From the NCBI GenBank assembly GCA_012735215.1, contig JAAYHX010000006.1, positions 81,656-145,655 on the forward strand: a stretch of DNA of 64,000 bases, in the 5' to 3' direction. A program made the position numbers and the translations under genes. Position 1 is the first letter of the stretch. Each line of letters begins with the position of its first letter. Under the pieces are notes generated by a model. That model was given only the letters and a program-made list of their open reading frames with translations. It was not told where the DNA came from and did no database searches. Shown one piece after another: positions 1 to 9,285 of the stretch. The stretch comes from Tissierellia bacterium (GTDB lineage: Bacteria; Bacillota; Clostridia; Tissierellales; Tepidimicrobiaceae).

Positions 1-1
1 C

Positions 2-163
2 AAGCCAACCTATAATGGAATAATGGCCCTTGATGGGGAAAGGGAAGTTCCCTTTAAGGCTGGAGAGGATATTGAAATCAAGGTGACACGCAGGGGACCC
101 TATAGGGTAATCATAGATAGAACCTTGGAACTTGCTCAAAGAAATGGATTCTTTAAAAGATAA
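2..163 (+). CDS. AcoX-type ATP-NAD kinase family protein, C-terminal fragment
   Basis: This reading frame is open from the window edge and ends at the TAA at 161-163, giving the last 53 residues of a protein. It contains LDGEREV followed by a basic stretch and the tail GPYRVIIDRTLELAQ. An LDGE-type motif near the C terminus is typical of NAD kinase folds, and AcoX proteins of acetoin operons belong to that group. The next genes encode the E2 and E3 subunits of an acetoin dehydrogenase, which is where acoX is usually found. The assignment therefore rests on context plus a short motif. The catalytic part lies outside the window. Confidence 0.6.
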   Translation, partial: KPTYNGIMALDGEREVPFKAGEDIEIKVTRRGPYRVIIDRTLELAQRNGFFKR

Positions 164-182
164 ATATATGGGAGGCATGGAC

Positions 183-1487
183 ATGGCGAATAAGATAATA
201 ATGCCAAAGCTTGGCTTAACTATGAAGGAAGGAAAAATTATCAAATGGTACAAAAAAGAAAATGAAGGGGTTAAGGCAGGAGAAAAGCTATTCAGCATTG
301 AAACGGATAAGCTTACCAATGATGTGGAAGCAAAAGAAGATGGAGTTTTGAGAAAGGTAATTCGTGATGAAGGAGAAGTAGTTCCTTGCTTGGAGCCAGT
401 TGGGATTATAGGGAGTGCTGATGAAGATATATCAGCTCTATTAAGTGAAATAGACTTGCCTCAAGTAGAGAAGGAAAAAAAGAAGGAAGATAAGGATGTA
501 GCTGTTGAGGGTAAAAGAATCGAGACTAAAAGGGATGGAAGAGTAAGAATATCCCCAGTAGCCAAGAAATTGGCCTTAGAGCATAACATAGATATATCGG
601 AAATAGTAGGCTCCGGACCCAATGGAAGAATTGTACTTGAAGATGTGGAAAAATACATTGAAAAGAAAGAAAAGATTAAAACAACGCCAGCAGCTGCAAA
701 GCTTGCTAAGGAATTAGATGTGGATATATCACAAATAGATAAGGCTGACAGGATTAGAAAAGAAGATATATATAAATTCCACAGGGGCAGAAGGCTCTCT
801 GAAATTGCAGAAGCCAAGGAAGAGAGAATACCTATGAGCACCATGAGGAAGATAATAGCTGAAAGGATGTTAGATAGCTGGAGTAAGGCACCAGCCGTTC
901 ACTTTGATATAAGGGTGGACACTACAAGGATGAAGGAGCTTAGACAGCAGCTAAAGCCAGTAGCAAATATAACCTATACAGACATACTGGTTGCAATCAC
1001 CTCAAGAGTACTACTCCAGTTCCCCTTACTCAATGGGACAATAGATGGAGAAGACCTTATCATAAGGAACTATGTAAATATGGGAGTTGCAGTTGCTCTT
1101 GAGGATGGATTGTTGGTACCGGTAGTTAAACACAGCCATATGAAAGGACTTAAGGAGATATCTGATGAGATAAAGGATTTGTCCTATAGGGCAAGAAATA
1201 ACCAATTAACCACTGATGAGATAAGTGGAGGCACCTTTACCATAACTAACTTAGGAATGTTTGGAATAGAGTCCTTTACTCCAATAATCAATCAGCCAGA
1301 ATCGGCCATACTTGGAGTTAATGCTATTGTAGATACTCCAGTAGTGGAAAATGGCAATATAGTAGTAAGGTCCATGATGAATTTATCCTTAACAGCTGAC
1401 CACAGGATAATAGATGGTGCAGTGGCTGCCCAATTCCTAGCTAAGCTGAAGGAGTATTTGGAAAACCCAGCCCTACTCTTGCTATAA
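183..1487 (+). CDS. acoC: Acetoin dehydrogenase E2, dihydrolipoamide acetyltransferase
   Basis: This is the E2 core subunit of a 2-oxoacid or acetoin dehydrogenase complex; it moves the acetyl group from lipoate to CoA. An N-terminal lipoyl domain carries IETDK with lysine 43 as the lipoylated residue. Next come a subunit-binding domain (about 120-158, SPVAKKLA then GRIVLEDV) and a second, degenerate one (about 163-197, PAAAKLAKEL). The acetyltransferase domain ends with the catalytic DHRIIDG. I chose the ATG at 183 because GGAGG at 171-175 sits 7 bases upstream; an in-frame ATG at 132 lies inside the acoX frame and has no ribosome binding site. The acoX-E2-E3 order argues for acetoin rather than pyruvate, but the sequence alone does not settle the substrate. 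The E1 genes are presumably upstream of the window. Confidence 0.88.
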   Translation: MANKIIMPKLGLTMKEGKIIKWYKKENEGVKAGEKLFSIETDKLTNDVEAKEDGVLRKVIRDEGEVVPCLEPVGIIGSADEDISALLSEIDLPQVEKEKKKEDKDVAVEGKRIETKRDGRVRISPVAKKLALEHNIDISEIVGSGPNGRIVLEDVEKYIEKKEKIKTTPAAAKLAKELDVDISQIDKADRIRKEDIYKFHRGRRLSEIAEAKEERIPMSTMRKIIAERMLDSWSKAPAVHFDIRVDTTRMKELRQQLKPVANITYTDILVAITSRVLLQFPLLNGTIDGEDLIIRNYVNMGVAVALEDGLLVPVVKHSHMKGLKEISDEIKDLSYRARNNQLTTDEISGGTFTITNLGMFGIESFTPIINQPESAILGVNAIVDTPVVENGNIVVRSMMNLSLTADHRIIDGAVAAQFLAKLKEYLENPALLLL

Positions 1488-1501
1488 GGGGGTAATAGAG
1501 T

Positions 1502-2896
1502 ATGAGAGTTGTCATTTTAGGAGGAGGTCCGGCAGGCTATGTAGCTGCTGTCAGATTAGCCCAATTGGGAGCAGAAGTCACATTAATAGAAAAAGAGCAT
1601 ATAGGAGGAACCTGTCTCAATGAGGGCTGCATACCTACAAAGGTACTTCTTAATACCACAGAACTATATGATAGATTAAGGAAGGATTCAACAGGCCTAG
1701 GTTTAGAGATAGATAGACTTACGCTGAACTGGCAAGCTGTTCAGGAGAGAAAGAATTTAGTAGTACTTCAATTGGTAGACGGGGTAAAGACTCTCCTTGA
1801 AACAAACAAGATTAATGTAATCAATGGAACAGGTAGATTTTTGACTAAAAATGAGATAGAGGTGATTACAGGTAGCAAGGAAAGGCTGGTATTGTCCTTT
1901 GATAAGGCTATTATAGCTACCGGGTCGGTACCCATTATGATTCCTATTCCAGGGGCGGATTTAGAAGGGGTATTGAATAGCACAGAGGCCTTATCATTAG
2001 ACTCAGTACCTGAAAGCATATGTGTAATTGGCGGAGGAATAATTGGGGTAGAACTGTCCAACATTTTTTCCAATGTAGGCACTAAGGTCACCATAGTAGA
2101 GCTGCTACCAGAAATTGTGGCCAATATGGACCAGGATATTGTAGAGTGTTTAAAGAACCAACTGATTGAATCTGGTATTGATATTTATGTAAAATCAAAG
2201 GTTGAAAGGATAGAAAAACAAGGGGATCAGCTCAATGTAGTGGTATCTACTCCCCAGGGAGTAAAAGAAGTAGTATCGGAAAAGGTACTCATGGCAACTG
2301 GAAGGAAGCCTAATACTGAAGGATTAGGTTTAGAAGAGATAGGTATAAAGACTGATAGGGGTGCCATAGTTGTTGATGATTCTATGAGAACCAGTGTTGA
2401 CAATGTATATGCCATAGGAGATTGTAATGGAAAGGTTCTTCTTGCCCATGCTGCTTCAGCCCAGGGAATTGTAGCAGCTGATAGCATAATGGGCAGATTC
2501 ACTCCCATGGACTTTAAAACCGTACCCTACTGTGTCTATACAAAACCAGAGCTTGCATCGGTAGGCTTAACTGAAAAACAAGCTTTAGAGCAAGGTTACC
2601 AGATAAAAACAAGTAAATTTCCTTTATATGCCAACGGTAAATCTGTAATCATGGGAGACGTGAACGGATTAGTAAAATTTGTAGTAGACAAGGATACTGA
2701 TGAAATACTAGGGCTCAGTCTAGCGGGCAACAATGCTACAGAACTAATTCATATAGGAGCCCTTGCCATAAGGCTAGAAGCTACAGTAGATGAAATCCTT
2801 ACAACCATCTATGCTCATCCTACTGTAAGTGAATCAATCCTAGAAGCAGCCCATGGCATAAAGGGATGGCCAATACACTTGCCAGCAATAGAATAG
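1502..2896 (+). CDS. acoL: Dihydrolipoamide dehydrogenase (E3) of the acetoin complex
   Basis: This is a flavoprotein disulfide reductase that reoxidises dihydrolipoamide with NAD+. Visible motifs are the N-terminal FAD site GGGPAGY, the redox disulfide GGTCLNEGCIPTK, the NAD-binding GGGIIGVE, the second FAD motif ATGRKPN...YAIGD, and the C-terminal HPTVSE that supplies the active-site His and Glu. The length of 464 residues is normal for the family. The gene starts 14 bases after the E2 stop, next to GGGGG, and ends at a strong hairpin, so it is the last gene of the acetoin operon. It could also serve other lipoyl complexes in the cell. Confidence 0.92.
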   Translation: MRVVILGGGPAGYVAAVRLAQLGAEVTLIEKEHIGGTCLNEGCIPTKVLLNTTELYDRLRKDSTGLGLEIDRLTLNWQAVQERKNLVVLQLVDGVKTLLETNKINVINGTGRFLTKNEIEVITGSKERLVLSFDKAIIATGSVPIMIPIPGADLEGVLNSTEALSLDSVPESICVIGGGIIGVELSNIFSNVGTKVTIVELLPEIVANMDQDIVECLKNQLIESGIDIYVKSKVERIEKQGDQLNVVVSTPQGVKEVVSEKVLMATGRKPNTEGLGLEEIGIKTDRGAIVVDDSMRTSVDNVYAIGDCNGKVLLAHAASAQGIVAADSIMGRFTPMDFKTVPYCVYTKPELASVGLTEKQALEQGYQIKTSKFPLYANGKSVIMGDVNGLVKFVVDKDTDEILGLSLAGNNATELIHIGALAIRLEATVDEILTTIYAHPTVSESILEAAHGIKGWPIHLPAIE

Positions 2897-2921
2897 GGAT
2901 ACGAATATTTCGTATCCCTTT
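2896..2921. terminator. Terminator between acoL and the convergent alcohol dehydrogenase gene
   Basis: The arms GGGATACGAA (2896-2905) and TTCGTATCCC (2909-2918) form a perfect 10-bp stem with a 3-base loop, followed by TTT. It overlaps the acoL stop codon and could stop transcription from both sides. Confidence 0.75.
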
Positions 2922-2941
2922 ACTTATGATCTATAAAGCAT

Positions 2942-4000
2942 CTATTCAACAAATACTACAGGTTTAATTAGATCTTGTTGCTTATCTTTCATCATTAATA
3001 AAGCTTTTTCTATATGTTCAAAGCCATGGAATTTGTGAGTTACTAATCTTGATGGGTCTATTCTATTGTACTTAACAAGATTTATTAGTTTTTCCATTCT
3101 GTTTCTTCCGCCAGGAGTTAATCCTCCAATTATTGTTTTATGAGCCATCCCGTTACCCCAGTCAAGCCTTGGAATGGGTAGTGTATCTCCCTCTCCAAAG
3201 TAGTTTACATTTGATATAGTTCCGCCAGGTTTAACTATTTTTACAGCGGTCTTTAGAATATCAGAGCCCGCTCCTGCTATTATAACTCTGTCTACACCTT
3301 TTCCGCCTGTTAGATCCATTATTTGTTCATCAATTGGACCGTTCCTATAGTTTACAATATCAGTAGCGCCGTAGTATTCTGCTGCTTCAATCAATGCTTT
3401 TCTACTTCCTATTCCTATTATTCTGCTGGCACCAAGTAGTTTAGCCCCTGCTACACTCATTAAACCTACAGGTCCTATTCCTATTACTGCAACAGCATCT
3501 CCTAATTCAATATTTGCCAACTCTGCACCATGGAATCCTGTGGTCACCATGTCAGACAACATAACTGCAGCTTCAAGGGGTATATCGTCAGGTAAATGTG
3601 CTAGGTTCATATCTGCATCGTTAACATGGAAGTACTCACCAAAAACTCCATCCTTAATATTAGAGTATTTCCATCCTGCTAGCATCCCACCAGAATGCAT
3701 ATGATAACCTTGTTGAACTTCTATAGTCCTCCAGTCTGGTGTAATGGCGGGAACTACAACCTTATCCCCTGGTTTGAAATCCTTAACTTCTTTACCTACT
3801 TCTACAACTTCCCCTACTGCTTCGTGACCTAATATAAGATCTGTTCTTTCCCCTAAGGCACCTTCAAATACTGTGTGAATATCGGATGTACAAGGAGAAA
3901 CAGCCAATGGTCTGACAATTGCATCATAAGGACCTGCCACTGGCTTCTCCTTTTCTATCCAACCTACTTTGTTTATGCCTAACATGGCAAAACTTTTCAT
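2942..4000 (-). CDS. NADP-dependent secondary alcohol dehydrogenase (zinc medium-chain family)
   Basis: The enzyme interconverts secondary alcohols and ketones with NADP(H). At 352 residues it has the length of the Thermoanaerobacter brockii enzyme and follows it closely throughout, as far as I can recall that sequence. The catalytic zinc ligands are visible as Cys37 (SPCTSD), His59-Glu60 (GHEAVGE) and the Asp in LSDMVTTGFHG. The Rossmann motif GIGPVG is followed by GSRK, whose Ser and Arg give NADP preference in the brockii enzyme. A Rex-box-like palindrome lies 38-55 bases upstream of the start. The AraC-type gene just upstream is read in the same direction. Likely substrates are acetone/isopropanol or acetoin/butanediol-like pairs; the exact one cannot be read from sequence. 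A paralogue of identical length lies at 30761-31819. Confidence 0.9.
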   Translation of the reverse strand: MKSFAMLGINKVGWIEKEKPVAGPYDAIVRPLAVSPCTSDIHTVFEGALGERTDLILGHEAVGEVVEVGKEVKDFKPGDKVVVPAITPDWRTIEVQQGYHMHSGGMLAGWKYSNIKDGVFGEYFHVNDADMNLAHLPDDIPLEAAVMLSDMVTTGFHGAELANIELGDAVAVIGIGPVGLMSVAGAKLLGASRIIGIGSRKALIEAAEYYGATDIVNYRNGPIDEQIMDLTGGKGVDRVIIAGAGSDILKTAVKIVKPGGTISNVNYFGEGDTLPIPRLDWGNGMAHKTIIGGLTPGGRNRMEKLINLVKYNRIDPSRLVTHKFHGFEHIEKALLMMKDKQQDLIKPVVFVE

Positions 4001-4037
4001 GTACTCCTCCCCCTTTTATAAATTTCTACTATCTACA

Positions 4038-4055
4038 TTGTTAATTTTACAACAA
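4038..4055 (-). promoter_or_regulatory. Rex-box-like operator upstream of the first alcohol dehydrogenase
   Basis: Read toward the gene, the 18-mer is TTGTTGTAAAATTAACAA. Clostridial Rex sites are described as TTGTTAANNNNTTAACAA; the right half is perfect and the left half matches 5 of 7. It overlaps the expected promoter region, 38-55 bases from the ATG. A comparable site occurs at the matching position before the paralogue at 31819. Rex binding is inferred, and no rex gene is in this window. Confidence 0.5.
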
Positions 4056-4119
4056 TTCTAGGGGGTCATCAATTAACAAAATTGTGGATTGTAAAAAAAA
4101 TAACAATCATTTTTGTCAA

Positions 4120-5529
4120 CTAAACCTCGAAGAAATACAGGATATTAGCCTCTGGAATATTTTGGGATATTATGTCGCCAATGGCGTTTGCCATGTTTAA
4201 TGATTCCTCATCATTGTAGTTGATAAAAAAGTTCCATTTTTTAACGGTTACCATCCTATAACGATGGATACATTGTTCTACAAAGCTTTGAACTGCTTCT
4301 TCATACCAATCCTCTTCTAAATAACTACAGCTAAGCCTTATATCCATGTTAAACTCTGATGTCTCACTGAAGTTAACCAGTATATCTATGTTTTGCCAGT
4401 TGAAGTAAGGAGTGTTATCCTTTAGCTTAAAGTTGTTAGGGCTAAAAAGTTCGATTACGGCATTTCTAGGAGACCTTTGGGGGCTTATCTTGTCGAATTT
4501 ATAAAGATGTTTCATCCTCACGAAGCTATCAAATAAATAGTTGGTTTTCCAGGTGCCGTTTTGGGCATATTCGGGAAAGACTATCTTCTTCATATAGTCA
4601 TGAATAAGCTCTTCAATTTCTGATAATTTTAAATTATAGCAGTCAAATTCTCCTTCCATGTAAGAAAGGCAAGATTTTCTGTGTTCTAGTGGGCTGCAGC
4701 CATACCATCTTTTAAAGTGCTTGTAGTAGTATTTGACATGAGAAAATCCACAGTACTGGGCAATATTTGCTATACTCATATTGGTTGTAAGAAGTAGAAA
4801 CTCTGATTTTAATACCCGTTCATAGTTGAGCCTTTCTACAAAACTGAAGCTGCTTAAATCCTTCCAGAAATGTGAGAAGTAGTTTTCGGTTATATATTCT
4901 TCCTTTGCTATATCTTCTAAGGTGATTTTGTCCTGATAGTGTTCATGGATATATTTGACGATCCTATGGTATCTATCAAGCTGTAGCTGGCTGATGTGTT
5001 CGCTGCTTTTTTTGAGGAACTGTAACCAGTTAAACTCCTTCACCATAGAGGAAATCAACTGATACATGGAGTCCTTGAGCAAGTCAGCAGACATAGGATC
5101 TTTGCTTATGGCATCCATAAGCACGCTCATAATAAGGTTTCTAAATCTGGTCTTATATCCTTTTTTTACTTCATCATCTACATTGTCGCTTTCTGATTTG
5201 ATAGTGCCTCTATGGTACATGTTATTTCTAAAAAACATGTATTTAATATATGGGAATTTTTCCTCATAATAATTTAAGTCCACATATAGGCAAACTACAA
5301 TTGATCTGTCCGGGCTTTTTATTGAGTGGATGGTTTGATTGTTTATAAACCAAAAATCTCCTTCCTTTACTATTATCTTTTCAAAATTTGCCGTTACTTC
5401 TATATTCCCTTTAATAGGTAAAATTATTTCAGTAACATCTTCATGCCAGTGGATGGGACATTTGTTTATGGATTGTACTTGAATGGTAAAGGGTGTATCC
5501 TCGCTGAATTGAATAGCTTCCTTTTTCAT
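4120..5529 (-). CDS. AraC-family transcriptional regulator with cupin sensor and C-terminal extension
   Basis: Residues about 1-110 look like a cupin sensor domain (IHWHEDVTEIILPIKG, then GDFWFINNQTIHSI). Residues about 185-285 are a double helix-turn-helix AraC domain (ITLEDIAKEEYITENYFSHFWK, then NIAQYCGFSHVKYYYKHFKRWYG). A further 180 residues follow, beyond the usual AraC length; the stretch around EEDWYEEAVQSF...VKKWNFFI faintly recalls the GH39 glycosidase-like tails of some AraC proteins, but no catalytic residues are evident. The gene lies directly upstream of, and in the same direction as, the alcohol dehydrogenase gene, 119 bases away, which makes that gene a plausible target. The start ATG at 5529 follows AAAGGGGG. 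The ligand is unknown. Confidence 0.8.
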   Translation of the reverse strand: MKKEAIQFSEDTPFTIQVQSINKCPIHWHEDVTEIILPIKGNIEVTANFEKIIVKEGDFWFINNQTIHSIKSPDRSIVVCLYVDLNYYEEKFPYIKYMFFRNNMYHRGTIKSESDNVDDEVKKGYKTRFRNLIMSVLMDAISKDPMSADLLKDSMYQLISSMVKEFNWLQFLKKSSEHISQLQLDRYHRIVKYIHEHYQDKITLEDIAKEEYITENYFSHFWKDLSSFSFVERLNYERVLKSEFLLLTTNMSIANIAQYCGFSHVKYYYKHFKRWYGCSPLEHRKSCLSYMEGEFDCYNLKLSEIEELIHDYMKKIVFPEYAQNGTWKTNYLFDSFVRMKHLYKFDKISPQRSPRNAVIELFSPNNFKLKDNTPYFNWQNIDILVNFSETSEFNMDIRLSCSYLEEDWYEEAVQSFVEQCIHRYRMVTVKKWNFFINYNDEESLNMANAIGDIISQNIPEANILYFFEV

Positions 5530-6139
5530 TTTTATCCCCCTTTATAGATGTAGAAAGGTATAATCGACTAGTCCTGTGATTTGTTTAAATTATATCATAG
5601 TTTACCTTTTATATGTAATAAAAGGAATAAAATTATTTTATAGAATATAAATGTCAATAAAAGAAAAATATCCGACACGGGGGTCGGATTTGTAGGGAAA
5701 TGAGTAATAATTATGTTATTATGGGGAAGAAAGACCATTTGGGAAGTCTCTTCTTCATTATATGTCGATATTTGAGATAAGGTAAATAGGCCTTTGGTAT
5801 GATATAGGGCTCTGTTTATCTTATCGGAAGGGTTTCCCTTATGATAAGTTTAAACACACTGGGCTCTATTCTTTGTTAGTATGCCTTTTACCAGAGCTAA
5901 GCTTGCAGCATAATTTATATAGGTCAGCCTCTCCTTACAAGATTTGGAAAGCATCACCACTGGGAAAATAGATTTATTTAAAGCAAATTGCAAAGACTCT
6001 GCTTCCCACTCCTTCAATTAAATCTTTACTTGGTGGGTTTTGCCTCTGCTAGTAGGCTACAACCAATGATAAATCTTCGTTTTGGCCTTAACAGACAGGC
6101 TATAACAACTGTTAGTAATTATTAAATACTTAGTTAGAA
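5530..6139. other. 610-base non-coding stretch between the AraC-type gene and speE
   Basis: No convincing gene is present. It holds a terminator for minus-strand transcripts (5663-5688), an inverted repeat at 5820-5848 (CTTATC and AAGGG pairing with CCCTT and GATAAG), and a 55-codon minus-strand frame at 5850-6017 with a TTG start and no clear ribosome binding site. The peptide of that frame (LKEWEAESLQFALNK..., INYAASLALVKGILTK) has a faint resemblance to SHOCT-like short helical repeats seen in mobile-element accessory proteins. I read the stretch as a decayed insertion or a long 3' region. Confidence 0.35.
5663..5688 (-). terminator. Terminator for minus-strand transcripts downstream of speE
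   Basis: The arms TCCGAC (5671-5676) and GTCGGA (5683-5688) enclose ACGGGG. On the minus strand the stem is followed by ATATTTTTC, so it would stop transcripts coming from speD-speE before the AraC-type gene. Confidence 0.55.
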
Positions 6140-6988
6140 TCAATCTTTATTCATTATCTCCAATATATAGTTTGGTAGGTAAAAGGCCCCTTGATGAACC
6201 TTTTCATTATAATATCTTGTTTCTAATCCAAGCTTTTTCCACTGATAAGCCTCCTGATCCCTTAGAGGATCATATTTCTTTGAGGCAAAACCAAACAACC
6301 AGTGGCCTGAGGGATAGGTTGGAATATTAGCTTGATAGACTCTTGCTACAGGGTATATATCCTGTAGCTTCTCTATAGCCCTTTTAAATTCCCGCCTATC
6401 TTGCTCAAAATAGGCAGACTCACACTGATTTACTAGTATTCCATCATCTGTCAAAGCCCTATAGCAGTTGGAATAGAATTCCTTAGTAAAAAGTCCTTCG
6501 CCTGGACCTATAGGGTCTGTCGAATCTATAATTATAAGGTCGTAGACACTCTCTTTACCTTTGATAAATTCAACACCATCTTCAAAGAAACTATTGATTC
6601 TATCATCATCAAATCCTTTGCTTACAAAGGGAAGATACTTCTTAGACACTTCCACTACCCTTTCATCTATTTCAACAAAATCTATATTTTCTATGGTCTT
6701 ATATCTTATAAGTTCCCTTAAAGTCCCTCCGTCACCTGCACCAACTACCAATACATTTTTGATGTTTAAATTTACTGCCATGGGAACATGGACTATCATC
6801 TCGTGGTATACAAACTCGTCCTTTTCAGTTAACATCAAAAATCCATCAATTACTAGCACCTTGCCGTATTCGTAAGTGTCCAGCACATCTATTTGTTGAA
6901 AGGGACTTTTTAAAGAACAGAGTTGTTTCTTTACCTTAAAGGAAAACTTGCTAAACTCATTGTGCATTTCAGTAAACCATAATTCCAT
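6140..6988 (-). CDS. speE: Polyamine aminopropyltransferase (spermidine synthase)
   Basis: The enzyme transfers an aminopropyl group from decarboxylated S-adenosylmethionine to putrescine, giving spermidine and methylthioadenosine. Visible motifs are the N-terminal W-F-T-E beta domain, the nucleotide-binding loop VGAGDGGTLRE, VEIDERVVEVSKKYLP and the catalytic-loop DSTDPIGPGEGLF. The length of 282 residues is typical. It starts 12 bases after speD with GGAGG upstream, so the two genes form an operon. The methylthioadenosine by-product is a likely substrate of the mtnP-mtnA-aldolase cluster at 37.6-41.3 kb. Confidence 0.95.
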   Translation of the reverse strand: MELWFTEMHNEFSKFSFKVKKQLCSLKSPFQQIDVLDTYEYGKVLVIDGFLMLTEKDEFVYHEMIVHVPMAVNLNIKNVLVVGAGDGGTLRELIRYKTIENIDFVEIDERVVEVSKKYLPFVSKGFDDDRINSFFEDGVEFIKGKESVYDLIIIDSTDPIGPGEGLFTKEFYSNCYRALTDDGILVNQCESAYFEQDRREFKRAIEKLQDIYPVARVYQANIPTYPSGHWLFGFASKKYDPLRDQEAYQWKKLGLETRYYNEKVHQGAFYLPNYILEIMNKD

Positions 6989-7000
6989 CCCATATCCTCC

Positions 7001-7417
7001 TTATCCTATTTCCTGCTTATACACAATCTTGTCGTATTTATTATGGGAATAGGCCTTTATTTTATCTACATCACCTCTGTCCACTTCCATGGTCTCTGTT
7101 TTTTCAGCCTTTAATTTATCCTTAAGGTATTCAAAGGCAGCCCAGGGATCTACTTCTTGACCGCAGGTAAATAGATCTATAGCTGCATAACCATATTCTG
7201 GCCAGGTATGAATGGCTAGGTGGGATTCTTGAATGACTACGACTCCACTAACTCCATAGGGATTAAAGGTGTGAAATACTGACTTTACCACTGTGGCCTT
7301 GGATTTTATTGCTGCATCTACCATATGTTTTTCTATGGTTTCTGTATCCTTTAGAATATCTACATCACAGTTGTAAAATTCAGCTAAGATATGCCTACCT
7401 AGTCTTCTATCTTCCAT
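7001..7417 (-). CDS. speD: S-adenosylmethionine decarboxylase proenzyme
   Basis: This is a pyruvoyl enzyme that makes decarboxylated S-adenosylmethionine, the aminopropyl donor for SpeE. At 138 residues it belongs to the short bacterial class. Self-cleavage is expected at Glu64-Ser65 in [13 protein letters not shown], with Ser65 becoming the pyruvoyl group; His70 and Cys85 (DLFTCG) match the processing and catalytic residues of the family. The start ATG at 7417 follows GGAGG. It is the first gene of the speD-speE operon, transcribed away from sipL through a 260-base divergent promoter region. Confidence 0.95.
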   Translation of the reverse strand: MEDRRLGRHILAEFYNCDVDILKDTETIEKHMVDAAIKSKATVVKSVFHTFNPYGVSGVVVIQESHLAIHTWPEYGYAAIDLFTCGQEVDPWAAFEYLKDKLKAEKTETMEVDRGDVDKIKAYSHNKYDKIVYKQEIG

Positions 7418-7677
7418 TTTAACAACCTCCTTTATAGTATTTAGTTGATTACTGCTACATGCAATTGTTGAAAAACTGAAAGGTTGTAGGAATATTTAAT
7501 AATAATAAACTTGGAGTTTATAATTGATAAACTGATTGGCAATATTATAATATTAATAATTTCATTTGCTGTCAACAATTTTGAGCAAATAACTTATAAA
7601 AATTTAATCATGTTTTTGGACACCTACACATATACTTTTTTATAGGATGTATAATGTACTGTAATGGGGGGTTTGAG

Positions 7678-9219
7678 ATGGAAATAGTCAAGGATATTCT
7701 CAAGGTTGAAGAACGGATAGGCTATAGAGAAGTGGAAACGTTGGTGGAAACTGAGACATATGTAGATCAGACAAAACCTGATATAGACCAGGTCCTCTGG
7801 GCAGATGGGAAAGTTGAAATTCTAAGCACAAAGATCATTCAAGATAAAATACTTATAAATGGTTTAGTAAAATTTAAGGTAGTTTATAAATCAAAGGAAG
7901 ATGAATTGAATATATATCCACTGGAGGCTAATAGCGACTTTAAAGAGGAAATAGTCATTGAAGGTATTGATGAATCTATGGCTGTAGACGTAAATCCAAG
8001 TGTAGAATATATAGAATTTGATTTGGTAGATGAAAGAAAGGTATTGCTAAATGGATTGATTAACCTGTCAGCAAGGGTAGAAAAGTCTAATTCTGTAGAG
8101 ATAATAAATGAGATAACAGAAAAAAGCAACCTGCAGCTTTTAAAAGAAAAGATACAATACAATGATATAGTAAGCAGGGAAGAATCCTATGCCTTGATCA
8201 AGGAGGCTTTTGAAGTAGGAGAAAGCCAACCACCAATCTTAGAAGTGCTGAAGGTGGATATGAATCCTTATGAAAAGGAGCTGAACATATCCAGCGACAG
8301 GATCATAGTATCTGGGGTACTTGAGTGTTCAGTAATATACTTTGGAGGGAACAAACTAAATTCCATAAAGAGAGAAATACCCTTTACCCACTTCATGGAT
8401 ACTGAAAATGTTGAGTACGACACTAAATGCCAGCTGAAGATGGAAGCGGTAAGTGGAGAATATGAGGTCAGAGAAAATCTTGAAGGCCAGTCAAAGATAC
8501 TGGATCTAGAGGCAAAGGTTAGAATTTCAGCAAAGCTATATAATCAGAAGGAAAAGGAAGTAATCATAGATGCCTATTCTACCCAAGAAAAGCTAAAATT
8601 ACAGATGGATGAGATGAAGATAATGGAAAATGTAAAGGAAATAATCAATAAAGAGCAAATATCCAAAGAGATAAGCCACAGAGAGTTTAAGGAGATATAT
8701 GCAATTGAAGGCAGCCCCAAAATTATAGACAATCAATATGTAGATGACAAGATTCTTGTGGAGGGGATACTGCCCATAACCATATACTATATGGATAAGA
8801 TAGGAGATAGTATTACCACCTGCAAGGAGGAAATTCCCTATAAATTCTATGTAAATGGGGAAGCCATGGGCAAGGATGTGGTCATAAACACAGAATCTAA
8901 CCTAGAAAACATAAGGTATACCTTGAAGGATGATGTATTGATAATAGATGTAACTGTAAGAAATCAAATATCAGTAAATAGGGAAAGGAAGATCAAGGTA
9001 GTAAATAATATAGAAGAAACTGGAGAGTTAATAGATAATAAGAAGAGACCAAGCATAATAGTCTATATAGTTCAAAAACATGACCAGCTATGGGATATAG
9101 CTAAGAGGTACAATACAACCATGGAGGAGATAATTGAATCCAACAACATAATTAATCCATCAAACCTAATGCCAGGAGAGAAAATCGTAATAGAAAAGAA
9201 AGTAGATATAGATTTTTAA
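7678..9219 (+). CDS. sipL: SipL-like spore coat morphogenesis protein (SPOCS domains plus LysM)
   Basis: The protein consists of repeated DUF3794/SPOCS domains (roughly 30-130, 170-290 and 310-420) and a C-terminal LysM domain (about 462-508, YIVQKHDQLWDIAKRYNTTMEEI...NPSNLMPGEKI). This layout and length match SipL of Clostridioides difficile, the partner of SpoIVA that attaches the coat to the forespore. I chose the ATG at 7678 because GGGGGG at 7666-7671 sits 6 bases upstream; the ATG at 7654 has no ribosome binding site. The isoprenoid gene ispE follows 66 bases later. Transcription by a mother-cell sigma factor is expected for this family, but I could not identify a clear sigma-E promoter. 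Confidence 0.88.
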   Translation: MEIVKDILKVEERIGYREVETLVETETYVDQTKPDIDQVLWADGKVEILSTKIIQDKILINGLVKFKVVYKSKEDELNIYPLEANSDFKEEIVIEGIDESMAVDVNPSVEYIEFDLVDERKVLLNGLINLSARVEKSNSVEIINEITEKSNLQLLKEKIQYNDIVSREESYALIKEAFEVGESQPPILEVLKVDMNPYEKELNISSDRIIVSGVLECSVIYFGGNKLNSIKREIPFTHFMDTENVEYDTKCQLKMEAVSGEYEVRENLEGQSKILDLEAKVRISAKLYNQKEKEVIIDAYSTQEKLKLQMDEMKIMENVKEIINKEQISKEISHREFKEIYAIEGSPKIIDNQYVDDKILVEGILPITIYYMDKIGDSITTCKEEIPYKFYVNGEAMGKDVVINTESNLENIRYTLKDDVLIIDVTVRNQISVNRERKIKVVNNIEETGELIDNKKRPSIIVYIVQKHDQLWDIAKRYNTTMEEIIESNNIINPSNLMPGEKIVIEKKVDIDF

Positions 9220-9285
9220 CATCACACACTAATATTTTATGATATAATATATCCGTCAATTTTATAAAAGGAGAATATAGAACCT

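Noticed and set aside
461..844. 127-codon minus-strand frame opposite the acetoin E2 gene
   Set aside because: Ser/Leu-rich antisense shadow without a ribosome binding site; the plus strand holds a strongly supported gene.
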